Assembly (NCBI GenBank): GCA_014607495.2
Contig: CP053156.1
Coordinates: 10,974,001 to 11,038,000 of the forward strand
DNA: 64,000 bases
Origin: Carposina sasakii
Lineage: Eukaryota; Arthropoda; Insecta; Lepidoptera; Carposinidae
Direction: 5' to 3'
Positions 21,740 through 32,270 of the stretch are shown piece by piece. Under the pieces are notes generated by a model. That model did not search any database, was not told the DNA's origin, and saw only the letters and a program-made list of their open reading frames with translations. The translations under genes were made by a program, and so were the position numbers. Position 1 is the stretch's first letter; every line of letters begins with the position of its first letter.

Positions 21740-24508
21740 TCAAATCCGGGAAGGCCCGGCATCGCTGTCGAGTGGAATACTCAACAGCTCCCTCGGCTGT
21801 GGGCGGCCGTCTGGCGGCCTCGCATGAAGCGGAGCTAGCCCGCGGAGATGGGCGTGCGGCCCGTTGTCGGCGCGGTCGAACATTCGACGCGCCATTCGGG
21901 CCACGAATTGCTCCACTTTCGTCATTTTGAGGTCCCGAGCGATGACGTCATTACGGACGTACCGCCCGGCCCTCGCAATGCTGCGGAGGGTGGAGCTCTG
22001 CAAGGCCTCAATCCTCTTTCTGTTTGAAACAGAGCAAAGTTGGAACCAGGCCGGGGCCGCGTACGTGAGACGCGGCCGAACATATAACTTGTACATGGTC
22101 AGCCTGGTTCGGAGGGGAAGCGTGGACTGCATGACAGGCCGCAGCAGGGCGCGCGCGGTCTTCGCGCTGCGCAGCACGTGCTCAACCATCCCAGTCATCC
22201 GCAGCCCACGATCGATTTGGCAGCCTAGATACCTGACAGTATTCTGCCAGGCTATCGGCTGCCCTCGAAGCGTGAGCCTGGGAGGGAGCTCTCGCTGCTG
22301 ACCCGTCAGCAGGGCAACGGTCTTTGCCGGATTGGCCGACATCCGCCATCTGTCAAGCCAATCCGGAAGAAGATTGAGGACCCTTTGCATTTGATCCACC
22401 GCCAGTGGGGAGCTGCGCGATGTGGCAAAGTACGCGCTATCGTCCGCGTACAGTGCCAACATGCCTTCAAATTCCCATGGGAAGACCACCTTTACGGTCG
22501 GTATGTCATCTGTGTAGATGGCATACAAGACCGGGGAGAGGCAACTGCCTTGAGGGACGCCGGCCAATATGGGGTGGAGTTGCGAACTCGCGTTTTCCAC
22601 CCCTACAAAGAACCGCCGGTCATTTAGAAATGACGCGACGATTCTTATGAGGGCCGGCGGCAGTCCCTGGCCAATGAGCTTGCGCAGTAGACCTGGATGC
22701 CACACACGGTCGAAGGCCTTCTCCATATCGAGAAAGACTCCAACCGTGTACCTCTTGTGGTTCCGCTCTACTGCTAAATGGTCCAACACACGCACAAGTT
22801 GAAGCGTCGTAGAGTGCGCGTCTCTGAAGCCGTACTGTTCCTCGCGTAGCGAAACATACGGCTTCAGGCGCTGCAACAATAGACGCTCAAACAACTTGGC
22901 GATGTTGGACAGGATGGTGATGGGGCGGTAGTTGGCCGGGTAACGCTTGTCTTTGCCCGGCTTTGGTAGCGCTACGACTCTACCGACTTTCCAGAGGTCA
23001 GGAAAGTGGCCAGTACGTAGCACTCCATTGAAGAGCCGGGCTAGACAAGCGAATCCTCTCCTAGGTAGGTACTTCAGAGCCATGACTGGAATGAGGTCAT
23101 GTCCGGGTGCTTTGCGAGGGTTCATCCTGCGAACCTCACTCGCAACTTCGGCGGGCGAAATAAAAGAGTCTCCGCTGAGAGGCGGGACCGGTGCTGACAT
23201 GAAGTCAGAGACTGCCTCCTCGGTCGTCCGATGAAACTCCATGATTCTCGGAGCGCTGCTGGGAGGATGTGGGGTGAACTGAACCGCCAAGTGTTCCGCG
23301 AGCACTCTTGCTCGCGACTCGGCGGTGAAATTGTAAGTGCCCGTGGGATCTATTATAGGACAAACCGGCAGCCTGGCTTTTGTTAGCTGCCGGTTTAGCC
23401 TATAAAGGCATGTGTCATCCTCACGGGCACGGTCTAGAATTTTATCCCAGCAGGCGCCCCGAAAAGCACGAACCTCATCGGACACCTTCGCTGAGAGAGA
23501 GTTGAGGTCTCTCTTGACCGAGGGGCAGCGAGAGCGCGCCCACAGGCGCGCTAGCCGCCTCTTCTCATGGAGATCTCTCTTTATGCCCGCCGGTAGATCG
23601 TCACGACGTGCGGACCTTGAGCTTAAGGTAGAGCTGGCCGAGTCTATAGCCTCCTTGAGCTGCGCTGTGAAACTCGTAGCTGCGGACTCTACGTCCTCGG
23701 CGCTATGGACAGGTGGGAGATGATAGTTCGCCATGATGCCCTGAACTTTATCCCAGGCCGTTCTGCGTCCCGGTGAACGGGGCGGAACAGAGACGGCCCG
23801 GGTTGATACCGACACCAGTATCGGGAAGTGCTGAGACGAAGTTATCTCATATAACACTTCCACGGATACTGGCGCCGGTAGGTTCTTGTGAACTACTATG
23901 TCCAGGACATCAGGCCTATGTCGGGCTTCTGTCGGGACTTGAGTCGCCGTGAGTGGACCTATCACAGCGCAGCTACGCCCCTCTGCTGCAGAAAGCAGGG
24001 CTCTACCTGCCGCGGTTGTTGTCCGGGAGTGCCACGCCGCGTGTTTGGCGTTCAGGTCGCCAATCAACAGCGTCGGCGTGTCCCCCACAAACACGGCGTC
24101 AAGATCCGATGCCAGGAAGGTGCCTTCGGGCGGCCTGTACGCTGCGTACAGGTGCCACGCCCGTCCGTTGCTAAAGACTTTTACCCCGATAGAGCGGGTT
24201 TTCTGAAACGGCGGTAGGTCCAACTCCTCGTGCACAAAATCCCTGCGGATCAAAACCGCGGTGCCCCTGTATGCTATATTGGACACAGGGGACACCTCGT
24301 CTCTTCTGTACACGAAGAAGTTGGGCAACGTAATCGCCGTCTCTGGACGGAGCTTCGTCTCACCCAGGAGGACCACGTGAATGTCCTGTACTGAAACCGC
24401 GGTCCTCAAGTCATGGAGTTTTTCCTTGATACCGCCTGGGTTCCAGTACAGGATCCTGAGCGAGCCTACTGAATCCGTTCTAACGGAGGTAAAAGCTGGG
24501 ACAGAGCC
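21740..24508 (-). CDS. ORF2: APE endonuclease and reverse transcriptase
   Basis: Polyprotein that nicks the target DNA and copies the element RNA into it. The open frame runs from 24508 and gives about 922 residues. I saw no ATG in its first 33 codons, and the codon at 24409 that could serve as an alternative start is TTG. Numbering from 24409: the endonuclease spans about 1-230 with LLGETKL (14-20), GDLNAKH (117-123), PDVLDI (166-171) and SSQHFPI (191-197). The first conserved endonuclease motif (LYWNPGG) lies upstream of 24409, so translation must start or enter earlier. The reverse transcriptase spans about 430-720 with ANYRPI (492-497), FLDMEKAFDRVW (559-570), AGVPQGSCLSP (616-626) and the catalytic YADD (654-657). 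A Jockey-type C-terminal region follows (YKLYVRPRLTYAAPAW, 773-788). There is no RNase H. The frame is uninterrupted. The usual Asp of the endonuclease SDH motif is Gln here. Confidence 0.9.
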   Translation of the reverse strand, partial: GSVPAFTSVRTDSVGSLRILYWNPGGIKEKLHDLRTAVSVQDIHVVLLGETKLRPETAITLPNFFVYRRDEVSPVSNIAYRGTAVLIRRDFVHEELDLPPFQKTRSIGVKVFSNGRAWHLYAAYRPPEGTFLASDLDAVFVGDTPTLLIGDLNAKHAAWHSRTTTAAGRALLSAAEGRSCAVIGPLTATQVPTEARHRPDVLDIVVHKNLPAPVSVEVLYEITSSQHFPILVSVSTRAVSVPPRSPGRRTAWDKVQGIMANYHLPPVHSAEDVESAATSFTAQLKEAIDSASSTLSSRSARRDDLPAGIKRDLHEKRRLARLWARSRCPSVKRDLNSLSAKVSDEVRAFRGACWDKILDRAREDDTCLYRLNRQLTKARLPVCPIIDPTGTYNFTAESRARVLAEHLAVQFTPHPPSSAPRIMEFHRTTEEAVSDFMSAPVPPLSGDSFISPAEVASEVRRMNPRKAPGHDLIPVMALKYLPRRGFACLARLFNGVLRTGHFPDLWKVGRVVALPKPGKDKRYPANYRPITILSNIAKLFERLLLQRLKPYVSLREEQYGFRDAHSTTLQLVRVLDHLAVERNHKRYTVGVFLDMEKAFDRVWHPGLLRKLIGQGLPPALIRIVASFLNDRRFFVGVENASSQLHPILAGVPQGSCLSPVLYAIYTDDIPTVKVVFPWEFEGMLALYADDSAYFATSRSSPLAVDQMQRVLNLLPDWLDRWRMSANPAKTVALLTGQQRELPPRLTLRGQPIAWQNTVRYLGCQIDRGLRMTGMVEHVLRSAKTARALLRPVMQSTLPLRTRLTMYKLYVRPRLTYAAPAWFQLCSVSNRKRIEALQSSTLRSIARAGRYVRNDVIARDLKMTKVEQFVARMARRMFDRADNGPHAHLRGLAPLHARPPDGRPQPRELLSIPLDSDAGPSRI
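24466..24508 (-). other. ORF1/ORF2 overlap without an ATG
   Basis: The ORF2 frame opens after a TAG just upstream of 24508 and overlaps the last 43 nt of ORF1 in the -1 phase. No ATG lies in the overlap or near it, and I see no canonical X XXY YYZ slippery heptamer. Entry must therefore be by termination-reinitiation, a non-AUG start or an unusual frameshift. Confidence 0.65.
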
Positions 24509-26721
24509 CTAGCGACGACTAGGCGGATATCACCGCCCGTCGTCAGAGCGGTGATGATGTCCTGCAGTGTCCCCACGAACAACTGCAAGACCTCGGTCAC
24601 TTCCTGGCGCACGTCGGGGCCGGAATAGGTCTGAGGTTGGCGCCCTGAGGCCGAGGCTGAACCTCGGCGAGAAGAGGGCGCCCTTCCCCGGGACATGGAG
24701 CGCCCCCGCCCCGATGTTGTGGGGCGGGAGAGTGTGCAGGGCTGCGGGCCTAGGCGGGTGAAGCCCGCCGGTGGCATGTGGTATGCGGGGCGCAAGCTAA
24801 TTTCTTGCGCCCCGGGGGGCGGTGGGATTGTCATGGGTGGTAGAGGGGGGGCGGTTTGGGCTGCCACTACTGTGGCCGCTTGTGCCGCCGCCTCTGCTGC
24901 CCTGCGGTTGGCTAGGCGCCGCTTCCGCTCTTTACCTCGGCGGTTCTTACGGCGGCGCCTTTGAGTTTCGGCGGTCTGTGGAATCACAGGCCACCGTTGC
25001 TGTTGTGCAACCGCAGGTGCAGTTATAGCTATGGTGGGGCGGGAGGCCGGGTTTGCCGGCGGCATAAGGGTCGTGGGGGCCACCGGAAGGGGCTGGCGTG
25101 GGTCCGCCTGCCTCGCCGGAGGGGCCCCCACTGTAGTGGGTAGGGTGGCCGATGGCGCCCCCTGAGTCGGGGGCGTCGGGGCGAAACGCGCCAGCCTAGG
25201 GTCAGGCCGGCGGGGTTGATTAGTGGGGGCGGGGGGGGCAGGGGGGGGAACCCTGACGTTCCGGCTCCTGCACACTCTTTTAAACTCCGGACATTGCCGG
25301 TCGTTGGCGCTGTGAGGGCCTCTGCAGTTGGCACAGGTGCGTGCCTCTGCCCTGCCTAATTGGCAGTCTGCCACCACATGCTCTCCCGCGCATAGAAGAC
25401 AGCGCGGGGTGCGGTGGCATACCGCAGAGCTATGGCCAAATGCCTGGCATCTGTGGCACTGCGCGGGGGCCTTACTGGGCCTCCAGGCCTCGATCTGTAT
25501 CCCGGGGAGGTTCAGAAGAGTGTCGGTCCTGTATAGTTGCTCGAGTTGGGCAACTGACAAGTGCTCAAACTCGAGGAACACGACCGATCCTGTCCTATTC
25601 CGGCGGGAGGGGATGTGGCGGAGATGGCGTAAGGGCAGGCCTTTGCCTTCAAAGGCTGCCTTGACTTCGGCTAGATCAGTGTCCGCCGGGAGCCCGCGGA
25701 GAGACGCCTTGGAAGGCAAGTTCTCCGCTACCGAGAACATATGGAACTCTATGTTCCGGCACTTCTCCCTAGCCTCCACTAGGTACCGCTGAACAATGCG
25801 GTACTCTTCCGGGGTCCGGCTTATAAACCGGAACCCGGTTTTGAAGGGGCGGGCGTTGGGGGGATGCCCCAGTCTATTTGTTAGGGTGGAGAAGTGTTGT
25901 ACCCAGTTGGGCAGCTTCTCCACCACTATTGGGGGGTATGTTGCTCGCCCCTCCTGTGTCCGGGCCGAGTCAGCGGCCGGACGGGGGCGGGGGGGCGTGG
26001 GAGGACGGGGCTCGGCGGCGGGTGGTGTAGCCGGCCTAGATTGGGCCGGGGACCGCCGCGGCGGACTAGCGGCTGCCATCTCCGCGTAGGATGTATTGGG
26101 GGTCGGCTGAGGCGACCGGATTGGGCTCAGCTGCCCCGAGAGGGGGATGGACATCGACCCCGATGAGGATGGGGCCGAATTTGGGGACGACGTGGCGCTC
26201 GGCATAGTACGGCCGAGCGTGCGGGGTGCGGGGCGAGGCGCCGGTACCGGAGATTGTACCGGGGACTCGGTTGAGCGGCTATGCGACGAGTAATCGCGGT
26301 GGCCGCCCATCAAGGGGGGCGACAATGAGTCCCCCTCACTGTCCCTTGGCGCCTTCGCCATTGTTTCCCCCTCCGGGGGTGAAAAAGACTCCGGCCGCGG
26401 TCTGACGGCTGGCTTGATGGTCCGAGAGGGGCCCGCTTCTGGTGATACGGGCGGGCCCTGGGAAAAGATTGGGAGGGGGGCCTCGGTTTGAGACCCTCCG
26501 AAAGTAAATGGGGCCCCTATTTGGGGCCGGGAAGATGGTGCTGGGGGTCTGGAGAGGACCCCGGGCTTGAATGCCGGGCGGCATAGTGGTGGCGGGAATA
26601 TGTCGCGCGCCACTATGGCCCCGGATACTCGGCCACGCCGACCCGGGATACGGGAGGGACGTGGCGGCAAAGGGGACGATTTGCCCCTGTCGGGGGCGGG
26701 CGGAGATTTCCGCCCCGACAT
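24466..26721 (-). CDS. ORF1: Gag-like RNA-binding protein with zinc knuckles
   Basis: 751 residues, expected to coat the element RNA. Residues 1-260 are Pro/Ser/Arg-rich and disordered. About 264-415 form the domain that precedes zinc knuckles in Jockey, HeT-A and TART Gags (starting VVEKLPNWV, with RLRGLP-like and FLEF strands). Three knuckles follow: C422-C425-H430-C435 (CX2CX4HX4C), C441-C444-H448-C453 and C463-C466-H470-C477. A strongly basic stretch at about 588-602 may be a nuclear signal, and an Arg/Ser-rich part lies at 670-692. The C-terminal ~50 residues look helical. The ATG sits in a good context (CCACCATGT). ORF2 begins in an overlapping frame before the TAG at 24468-24466. Confidence 0.88.
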   Translation of the reverse strand: MSGRKSPPAPDRGKSSPLPPRPSRIPGRRGRVSGAIVARDIFPPPLCRPAFKPGVLSRPPAPSSRPQIGAPFTFGGSQTEAPLPIFSQGPPVSPEAGPSRTIKPAVRPRPESFSPPEGETMAKAPRDSEGDSLSPPLMGGHRDYSSHSRSTESPVQSPVPAPRPAPRTLGRTMPSATSSPNSAPSSSGSMSIPLSGQLSPIRSPQPTPNTSYAEMAAASPPRRSPAQSRPATPPAAEPRPPTPPRPRPAADSARTQEGRATYPPIVVEKLPNWVQHFSTLTNRLGHPPNARPFKTGFRFISRTPEEYRIVQRYLVEAREKCRNIEFHMFSVAENLPSKASLRGLPADTDLAEVKAAFEGKGLPLRHLRHIPSRRNRTGSVVFLEFEHLSVAQLEQLYRTDTLLNLPGIQIEAWRPSKAPAQCHRCQAFGHSSAVCHRTPRCLLCAGEHVVADCQLGRAEARTCANCRGPHSANDRQCPEFKRVCRSRNVRVPPPAPPAPTNQPRRPDPRLARFAPTPPTQGAPSATLPTTVGAPPARQADPRQPLPVAPTTLMPPANPASRPTIAITAPAVAQQQRWPVIPQTAETQRRRRKNRRGKERKRRLANRRAAEAAAQAATVVAAQTAPPLPPMTIPPPPGAQEISLRPAYHMPPAGFTRLGPQPCTLSRPTTSGRGRSMSRGRAPSSRRGSASASGRQPQTYSGPDVRQEVTEVLQLFVGTLQDIITALTTGGDIRLVVARALSQLLPPLERIQ

Positions 26722-27667
26722 GGTGGTACACCTGGTGTTTTTTACACGGAATAATAACAGTACACAATGAATGAGAAATAATATACAGCCTATAAATATT
26801 TACAATTAACGCCCTCTAGGACGGCGAGGTGGAACTAAATAACAACACAAAATATTTACATTTTGGGACGTATACAACAGTGACGGAGTGGGAATAAGAC
26901 AATTATATTTACAAATTGCGCCCTTCGAAGCCCTATTTACAGTAAATAGGGCCGTGAAGGGCTGGACTGTCGTACAAGGGGGGGTCGACTATGAGCCGCT
27001 CACCCAGGACACCAGAACGGCGCACACTTTGGGCCCGGTGGCTAACGCCACGACCACACGGTAGGCCACCAATCAGCGTACCCGTCCGCACAAGTTTAAC
27101 TTGCCGGGCTAGGAACGCCAACCAGCGACCAACGCGAGCTGTCGCCGCGCTTGACACCGAGCACCCTAACGAAGTGGCGCCAGGCGCCCTATAGGACTGG
27201 TGTGTGTGGACCAGTAATCTACCAGCAGGCTGCTGGTTGATACTGCACACACACCAAGACCGGACACGAAACCTACGCCAAACGCGGCCCCTGCCAGTCG
27301 GTAGCACCGACTGTCAGCTCCGACGGGCCGCCGGCCAGTCCTGTATCACTTAGCTTTAGCGCAATACAGGCCTGACCACGGCGTCGGTATAGGCTCGAGG
27401 AGGTCCGGTGAACGGACACCTAGTCGACCGTGACGTCACTCTGCCCTCGGCTTGTACGCCCGCCCTTGCGGTCCACCAGTATGGTTTACCTAGGACGGAC
27501 GTGTAAGTCGATGGTTAGAGGCGTCCTCTTCCCTGGTTGGGGTGCAAAAAGCCAACCAGAGGCTCCTAGTAGCCAGCACGAGCTATGAGGTGAGCAAACG
27601 AAGGGACACAAATCAGAAATCGCGTTCACTCACCAACCAGCAGATAGATGGCGCTCGCACAGAAGAG
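26722..27667 (-). promoter_or_regulatory. 5' leader and presumed internal promoter of the retrotransposon
   Basis: 946 nt of untranslated leader, GC-rich, without an ORF of note. An 11-bp perfect stem with a 1-nt centre, GCCCTATTTAC / GTAAATAGGGC, lies at 26930-26952. It is extended by an outer GCCCTTC / GAAGGGC pair. Non-LTR elements carry their promoter inside the leader. I did not identify a specific Inr here. Confidence 0.55.
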
Positions 27668-27681
27668 TACCATTTGACTGC
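27668..27681. repeat. Target-site duplication, right copy
   Basis: TACCATTTGACTGC, identical to 21168-21181, exactly 6500 bp away. It marks the 5' junction. Confidence 0.9.
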
Positions 27682-30600
27682 CTTCATTGTGTAAATAAAC
27701 CCGTGTTAACTCGTCCGCCTGATTACCGGACACCGGACACTATCGTACTATGACCCGAGCCTTTTGCTTTACATTTTTGAAACACTTTCTCAAATATTAT
27801 GTGTTTATGTATTATTTCATCGATGCGATGTAAAATTTTCTTAACTGTAGTTGATATTATGAATGACGATCTGAATGTGATCGTCTGGCGTCTAAATTTT
27901 TTTTTGCTAAAAGCCGAAAAGTTAAGTCAAAGAAAATTTATAATGTCTCTGTATTGACCTCGATAAATGTGATTGCTCTAGCTAGTTATCAATAAAATAT
28001 CATCATTGAATATTTATACTGCATGGTATAAGAGCTTGTATTTGTATAGCATTTGTAAGTTAGCCAATTTATCGTCTAAACTTTATAGAGCTCATTACAG
28101 TAGCAAGCATAAATCGACTGCGCAACAAGATTATACAACTTAACTTTATACTGTGGCAATAAATATCACAGGCTTAACATTACAACCGTAGAGTCAGCAA
28201 GAATAATAAGTTCAAAATTGTAAGTCAGTACAGTCAGCAGGAATAAATAATACCTATAAGTCGCTTAAGCAAGTTTTGTTGACTTGGCTGCAAAATTGCC
28301 TGGTCCTAGCGGCCTTGCAGCTCTGTCCTCGTATATTGTCAGTAGTGTCCTTAAGCCAGCAGTAACTGTTGAACAAAACTCATTACTCGACGCTATTCGT
28401 GGGTGTATACCTGGCTGTTTGTTGGCAAACTCATAGCCGTGTGCCGCATTTGGCAGGAGTCAGCGGAGATCCGGTAGATGCAAAGTTGGTTTTAGTATTG
28501 CAATGCCACAAAGTTGTTTAATTTGAAATAAATTGGAACTGACTTTACTATTCCATTTTATAACAAAATAAGCATTAACTATAACACTATATGTTACATT
28601 TACTTTTTATAGTAAAGCTTGTAAGTATACCAGGGCTATCGCTAATAAATAGAGTTGCAAATTTAAATTGACTAATAAAATGTAGGAAGTAAGTACATTG
28701 TAATTATTAATTGTTTGAATCTTAGATAAATTATACATTTTTCATAATCTAAAATCTTGTTTTTAATCTACATATTCCGTGCACAAAAGAGTTAAAACAT
28801 TGTTTAAGTTAAACATTGCCTAATTTTTCAGCTATTCTATACATTTTGCTGTCAAATGTCATTTTTAATCTGTGCCTAACTTGATTGATCGTTTTTGTTG
28901 TTGTTGCTAAAGCACATGTCAATTTTGACACCATAGAGAAGAAGCTCAATCCGCTTAAAGTTTATCACTTAAACCGCAACATTACATGGCTTAGGAGATT
29001 AGCAAATGGGGGCAACTAGTTCGGTTTACTGTAAGGATAAGCTAGGCTAGTAAACTCACAGTACGAACTCTCTTCCTTCGACCGGGGATTTTTAATTATG
29101 TCATTAAAGTGGCCCAGGGCGTGCGTGTAACTGATTAACAGCTTATGGCTGCGAAAACACGCTCTTTTGTAATTTATAAGGTTAGTTGAGGTAGCCACTA
29201 CTGTGCTTTTGTAGACTGAAAGTTATACGCGTCGCAGTCGTGGGCATACATTCCAAAATCTTATGAGTAAATCATTTAATGATAGTGATCTGACCTGCCA
29301 TAAAAATAAAGCCAAATTTTTAAACCAACAACGATAAATATGGCTAATTTCAGTGAATTATGCAAATATCAACGTATTTCATTAAATTTTGTCTTATTCA
29401 AAGATCTAATAAGTAAGCAGTAGGTTTGAAATTATTGTTAATATACCTTTACCTACCGACTGCTATAAAATATTTAAAACATAGGTATATCGCTGTTATT
29501 TAAATGTATATTGAATGAACCAAAATATATACTAAAGCTGAAACATTCTGATAAAAAGAAGTTGATAACACGCAAAATAATCGGTTAAAGTACTTTATTT
29601 CTTAATAATGATAAGAATAATAATAATGATAAGAAAGTGAGTTTATGGATTTTATATCTTGGTATCAGTACAACAAATTAAATCACGGCTTAAGCCGCTT
29701 AAAGACTTAACATTGAGATATACCGTTTTTGTTAAATGAGAAATAATAATCTCACCGAATTTACGATAACAATTTTTTAAGTTTTAACTTTTAATTTAAA
29801 TTTAGATAACTTAATTTAAATACCTAATATAAAAATATATAATAGCGTTACAAACGCGTAGTTTTTTCACCATAAAGTACCTGTTTAGGAATTTATTGAC
29901 TTTTCTGGACTGAATGCACATCCAAAATTGAAGCAACTTAAGATTGTACTAAAATGCATTTTAACAACAAAGTCAAAGATTATAATTACCAGCAGAATCA
30001 TGTACTTACTCTTATAAATTTGAAGTTAAACATATAAGCGAACATATACAGAACACCGATTATAATGATATATTCTGCAAGCAACTAACTGTCAATCTTT
30101 ATGAGATTGTCCACAAAATTAAACAACTTCAAACTAAAAACAGAGACTAGCCAGCAAAAGAGCAAACCTTACTCCACTTCCTACCTTCCTTTACTGCACT
30201 TTAACTGCGTCCATTTCCACGGTTATTTTTGTCTCCAACTTATATTTACGTGTGTTTCAGACTGCAAAATTTAAATAAGTTTAATATAATTAAGTTCTTT
30301 TAGCATATGGCTAGCCAGGTGAAAGCACACCTGCTGCATTTTATATGCATCGCGAAATTTAATATACCTAGTGAGTTTCTGCAGTTGCTTTTTATTGTTA
30401 TTTTGAAATTTGATCACCATGGAGACCGCGGTTTGCGGACAGATGAGCCATTTAACTCATGCTCTGTTGATCGCACACAGGAATATGTTCAAAGAACACA
30501 AAAGGAAGGGTTCTTTGTTTTCATGTGTAAGGTTCTATTTATACGGCTATAAGCGAGGCTAATTCAGGAGTTACACTTGTATGGCGGCATAATAAAATGC

Positions 30601-31631
30601 ATTACATGTTATTTTAATAATATTGATGACGATACCCGCCCGGTTATTCCAGTGCGTACAGTATTTTAGAATACAAACAACAAACAAATACAATAAACCT
30701 TTCGAAACTTTTGACTTATAATGTAAACTTTGTCCTGTTACCAAGTGAAAAATGTTTGATACGCAACTTTTAAGAGTGCTCAACTACAAAATCCTTTTTG
30801 TCACATTGTTAAAATGGCAGTCATTTGTTTTGAACAACTTGAAACTAACTAGGAAAAACTGCTTTGTAGTTGCGTCACGCATGCGAGTTTAGCGACAGCG
30901 GTGACACACTGTGCCGTGGAGTTTATAGTTTTCGACCACTTTTATTTGACAAAATTAATTGAAGTACACATTTCGTTGACCTTAAACGTCGAACTTTGTA
31001 AATTATATACGTGTACAAAAGCAAGTAACAAGTTGACAGTTATCATAGGGAGGGTTAGAGAAAATTATAACTTTGGGAAAATGTATGTAGTGCCCTTGCG
31101 CTTTGTTTTTGGCTCGTCTTGGCGAGTCATTGCCGTGATCCCAGATACACCGACCACATATATGCGGTTTCATTTACAAATGAGAACAGGGCAAGATGTT
31201 TCTTTATTGCTCAAACTCATAGAAAAGCGTATACAATGCTTTCATGGCTTTACTCTCCGGGAATCCGACCAAATTAAATATTCAACAAACTCTCCACCCG
31301 TGTCTCACGTGTTTAGAAAGAAAAAGAAGAAAACTTTCATTTTACGCTGCCTAACGGATTCAATATCGACGCGGCTTGAATGAGCTTGGGGTGGAAAATC
31401 GTTAATCATCCCTTTGTTGGATTTTTGTTACGGTCTAACTCGTTGTTCGGTTGTTTGGCCTTCCATTTTTCCTTTTGAAATGCAGAAAGTGGGCCGCTTT
31501 GGTCTTGACGAATTGTTTTCATAGAGAAACAAGCAAACGTTAGATTTATTGCGATGTTAAAGTGAAATCGTTACAGCTCCATTTTTTCAATTAAGATACG
31601 CTTGGATGAAATGTACACAAAGAGGCGTTGA
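27682..31631. other. Flank of the retrotransposon and AT-rich DNA
   Basis: 27682-27765 is less AT-rich than what follows and includes GTAAATAAACCCG and a doubled CCGGACAC, possibly a remnant of an older element that served as target. The rest has no recognised gene. The longest frame, 30901-31383 (+, 160 codons), ends in a lysine run and matches nothing I know. Confidence 0.35.
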
Positions 31632-31946
31632 ATCAGCACCGGTATGATGAATTTGGTGAGAGCGAGATGTCTCACTTTTAAATGTCAAATTCACAGAGTT
31701 ATTAATAACTAGATAAACTAAGAGTACCTATGTACTTTGCATGTAAAAAATTGACTTAAGGATTAGAATAGATACTAGTTCTCGAGCCAGGACTGAATGA
31801 ATTAGGGCTAATAGAAGTGGTTTGCAATACCTTTTTACACACCAAGTAGAAACACTTGCCTTGTCTAGTTATAACTTAGCTCTGTGGATTTGACGTTTAA
31901 AAGTGAGACATCTCGCTCTCACCAAATTAATCACACGGGTGCTGAT
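31632..31946. mobile_element. MITE with ~65-bp terminal inverted repeats
   Basis: 315 bp. The first ~65 bp (ATCAGCACCGG... AATTTGGTGAGAGCGAGATG ... ACAGAG) are repeated inverted at the end (31880-31946) with a few mismatches. The centre is AT-rich and non-coding. I could not fix a target duplication, and the superfamily is unknown. Confidence 0.75.
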
Positions 31947-32059
31947 CTATCTAGGTTTAATGACTGTTCAGTTTGCTTTTGCGGATTTTCTTGTGATTTG
32001 TTTTGCGAACTCCTATGTTTCTTAGATCCCATTTGTTATATTTGTTTCTAGATCGAGTA

Positions 32060-32270
32060 TTTTTCACTCTTAAAGTTGTTAAGGCTAAGTTTTTTTCCCC
32101 TCCCTACTTTGTTTATATGCACTTGAGGTCGGCACAATAATATGTATATACTGTTCCATTCATCCCTATTAACTGTCATCTCGTTACTCACTTCCAGTAC
32201 ACGTATAGCATCCTTCCCTCTCTGATGCAGTCCATCCAACACGTCTTAGGCCTTCCTCTTTAATAGTCCC
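32060..32270 (-). mobile_element. LINE ORF C-terminal remnant
   Basis: The minus frame (within 32242-32048) reads MLDGLHQRGKDA, then NEMTVNRDEWN, then CRPQ and a lysine-rich end. This follows the order of the C-terminal tail of a LINE reverse transcriptase common in Lepidoptera (WMDCI...EMT.DR.EW....CADP). The upstream part is lost and the frame is partly decayed. Confidence 0.5.

Larger units (their letters stand above)
21182..27667 (-). mobile_element. Full-length Jockey-clade non-LTR retrotransposon
   Basis: A 6486-bp element read on the minus strand: 5' leader (27667-26722), ORF1 Gag-like (26721-24466), ORF2 endonuclease plus reverse transcriptase (24508-21740), and 3' UTR (21739-21182). 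A perfect 14-bp duplication TACCATTTGACTGC flanks it, the mark of target-primed reverse transcription. GC content is far above the AT-rich host and changes abruptly at both junctions. Both ORFs are open over their full length, and the two junctions are intact, so it looks young. The Jockey clade assignment rests on the ORF1 layout (associated domain followed by three CCHC knuckles) and the reverse transcriptase motifs. Unusually for this clade, no poly(A) tail separates the 3' end from the duplicated target. Confidence 0.9.

Noticed and set aside
24567..26774. Long plus-strand ORFs across 24.5-26.8 kb
   Set aside because: They are antisense shadows of the GC-rich ORF1, where stop codons are rare on both strands.
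30901..31383. 160-codon plus-strand ORF as a gene
   Set aside because: It is the longest host-side frame after the SAM-domain gene, but it has no recognised domain, ends in a lysine run, and has no support beyond length.
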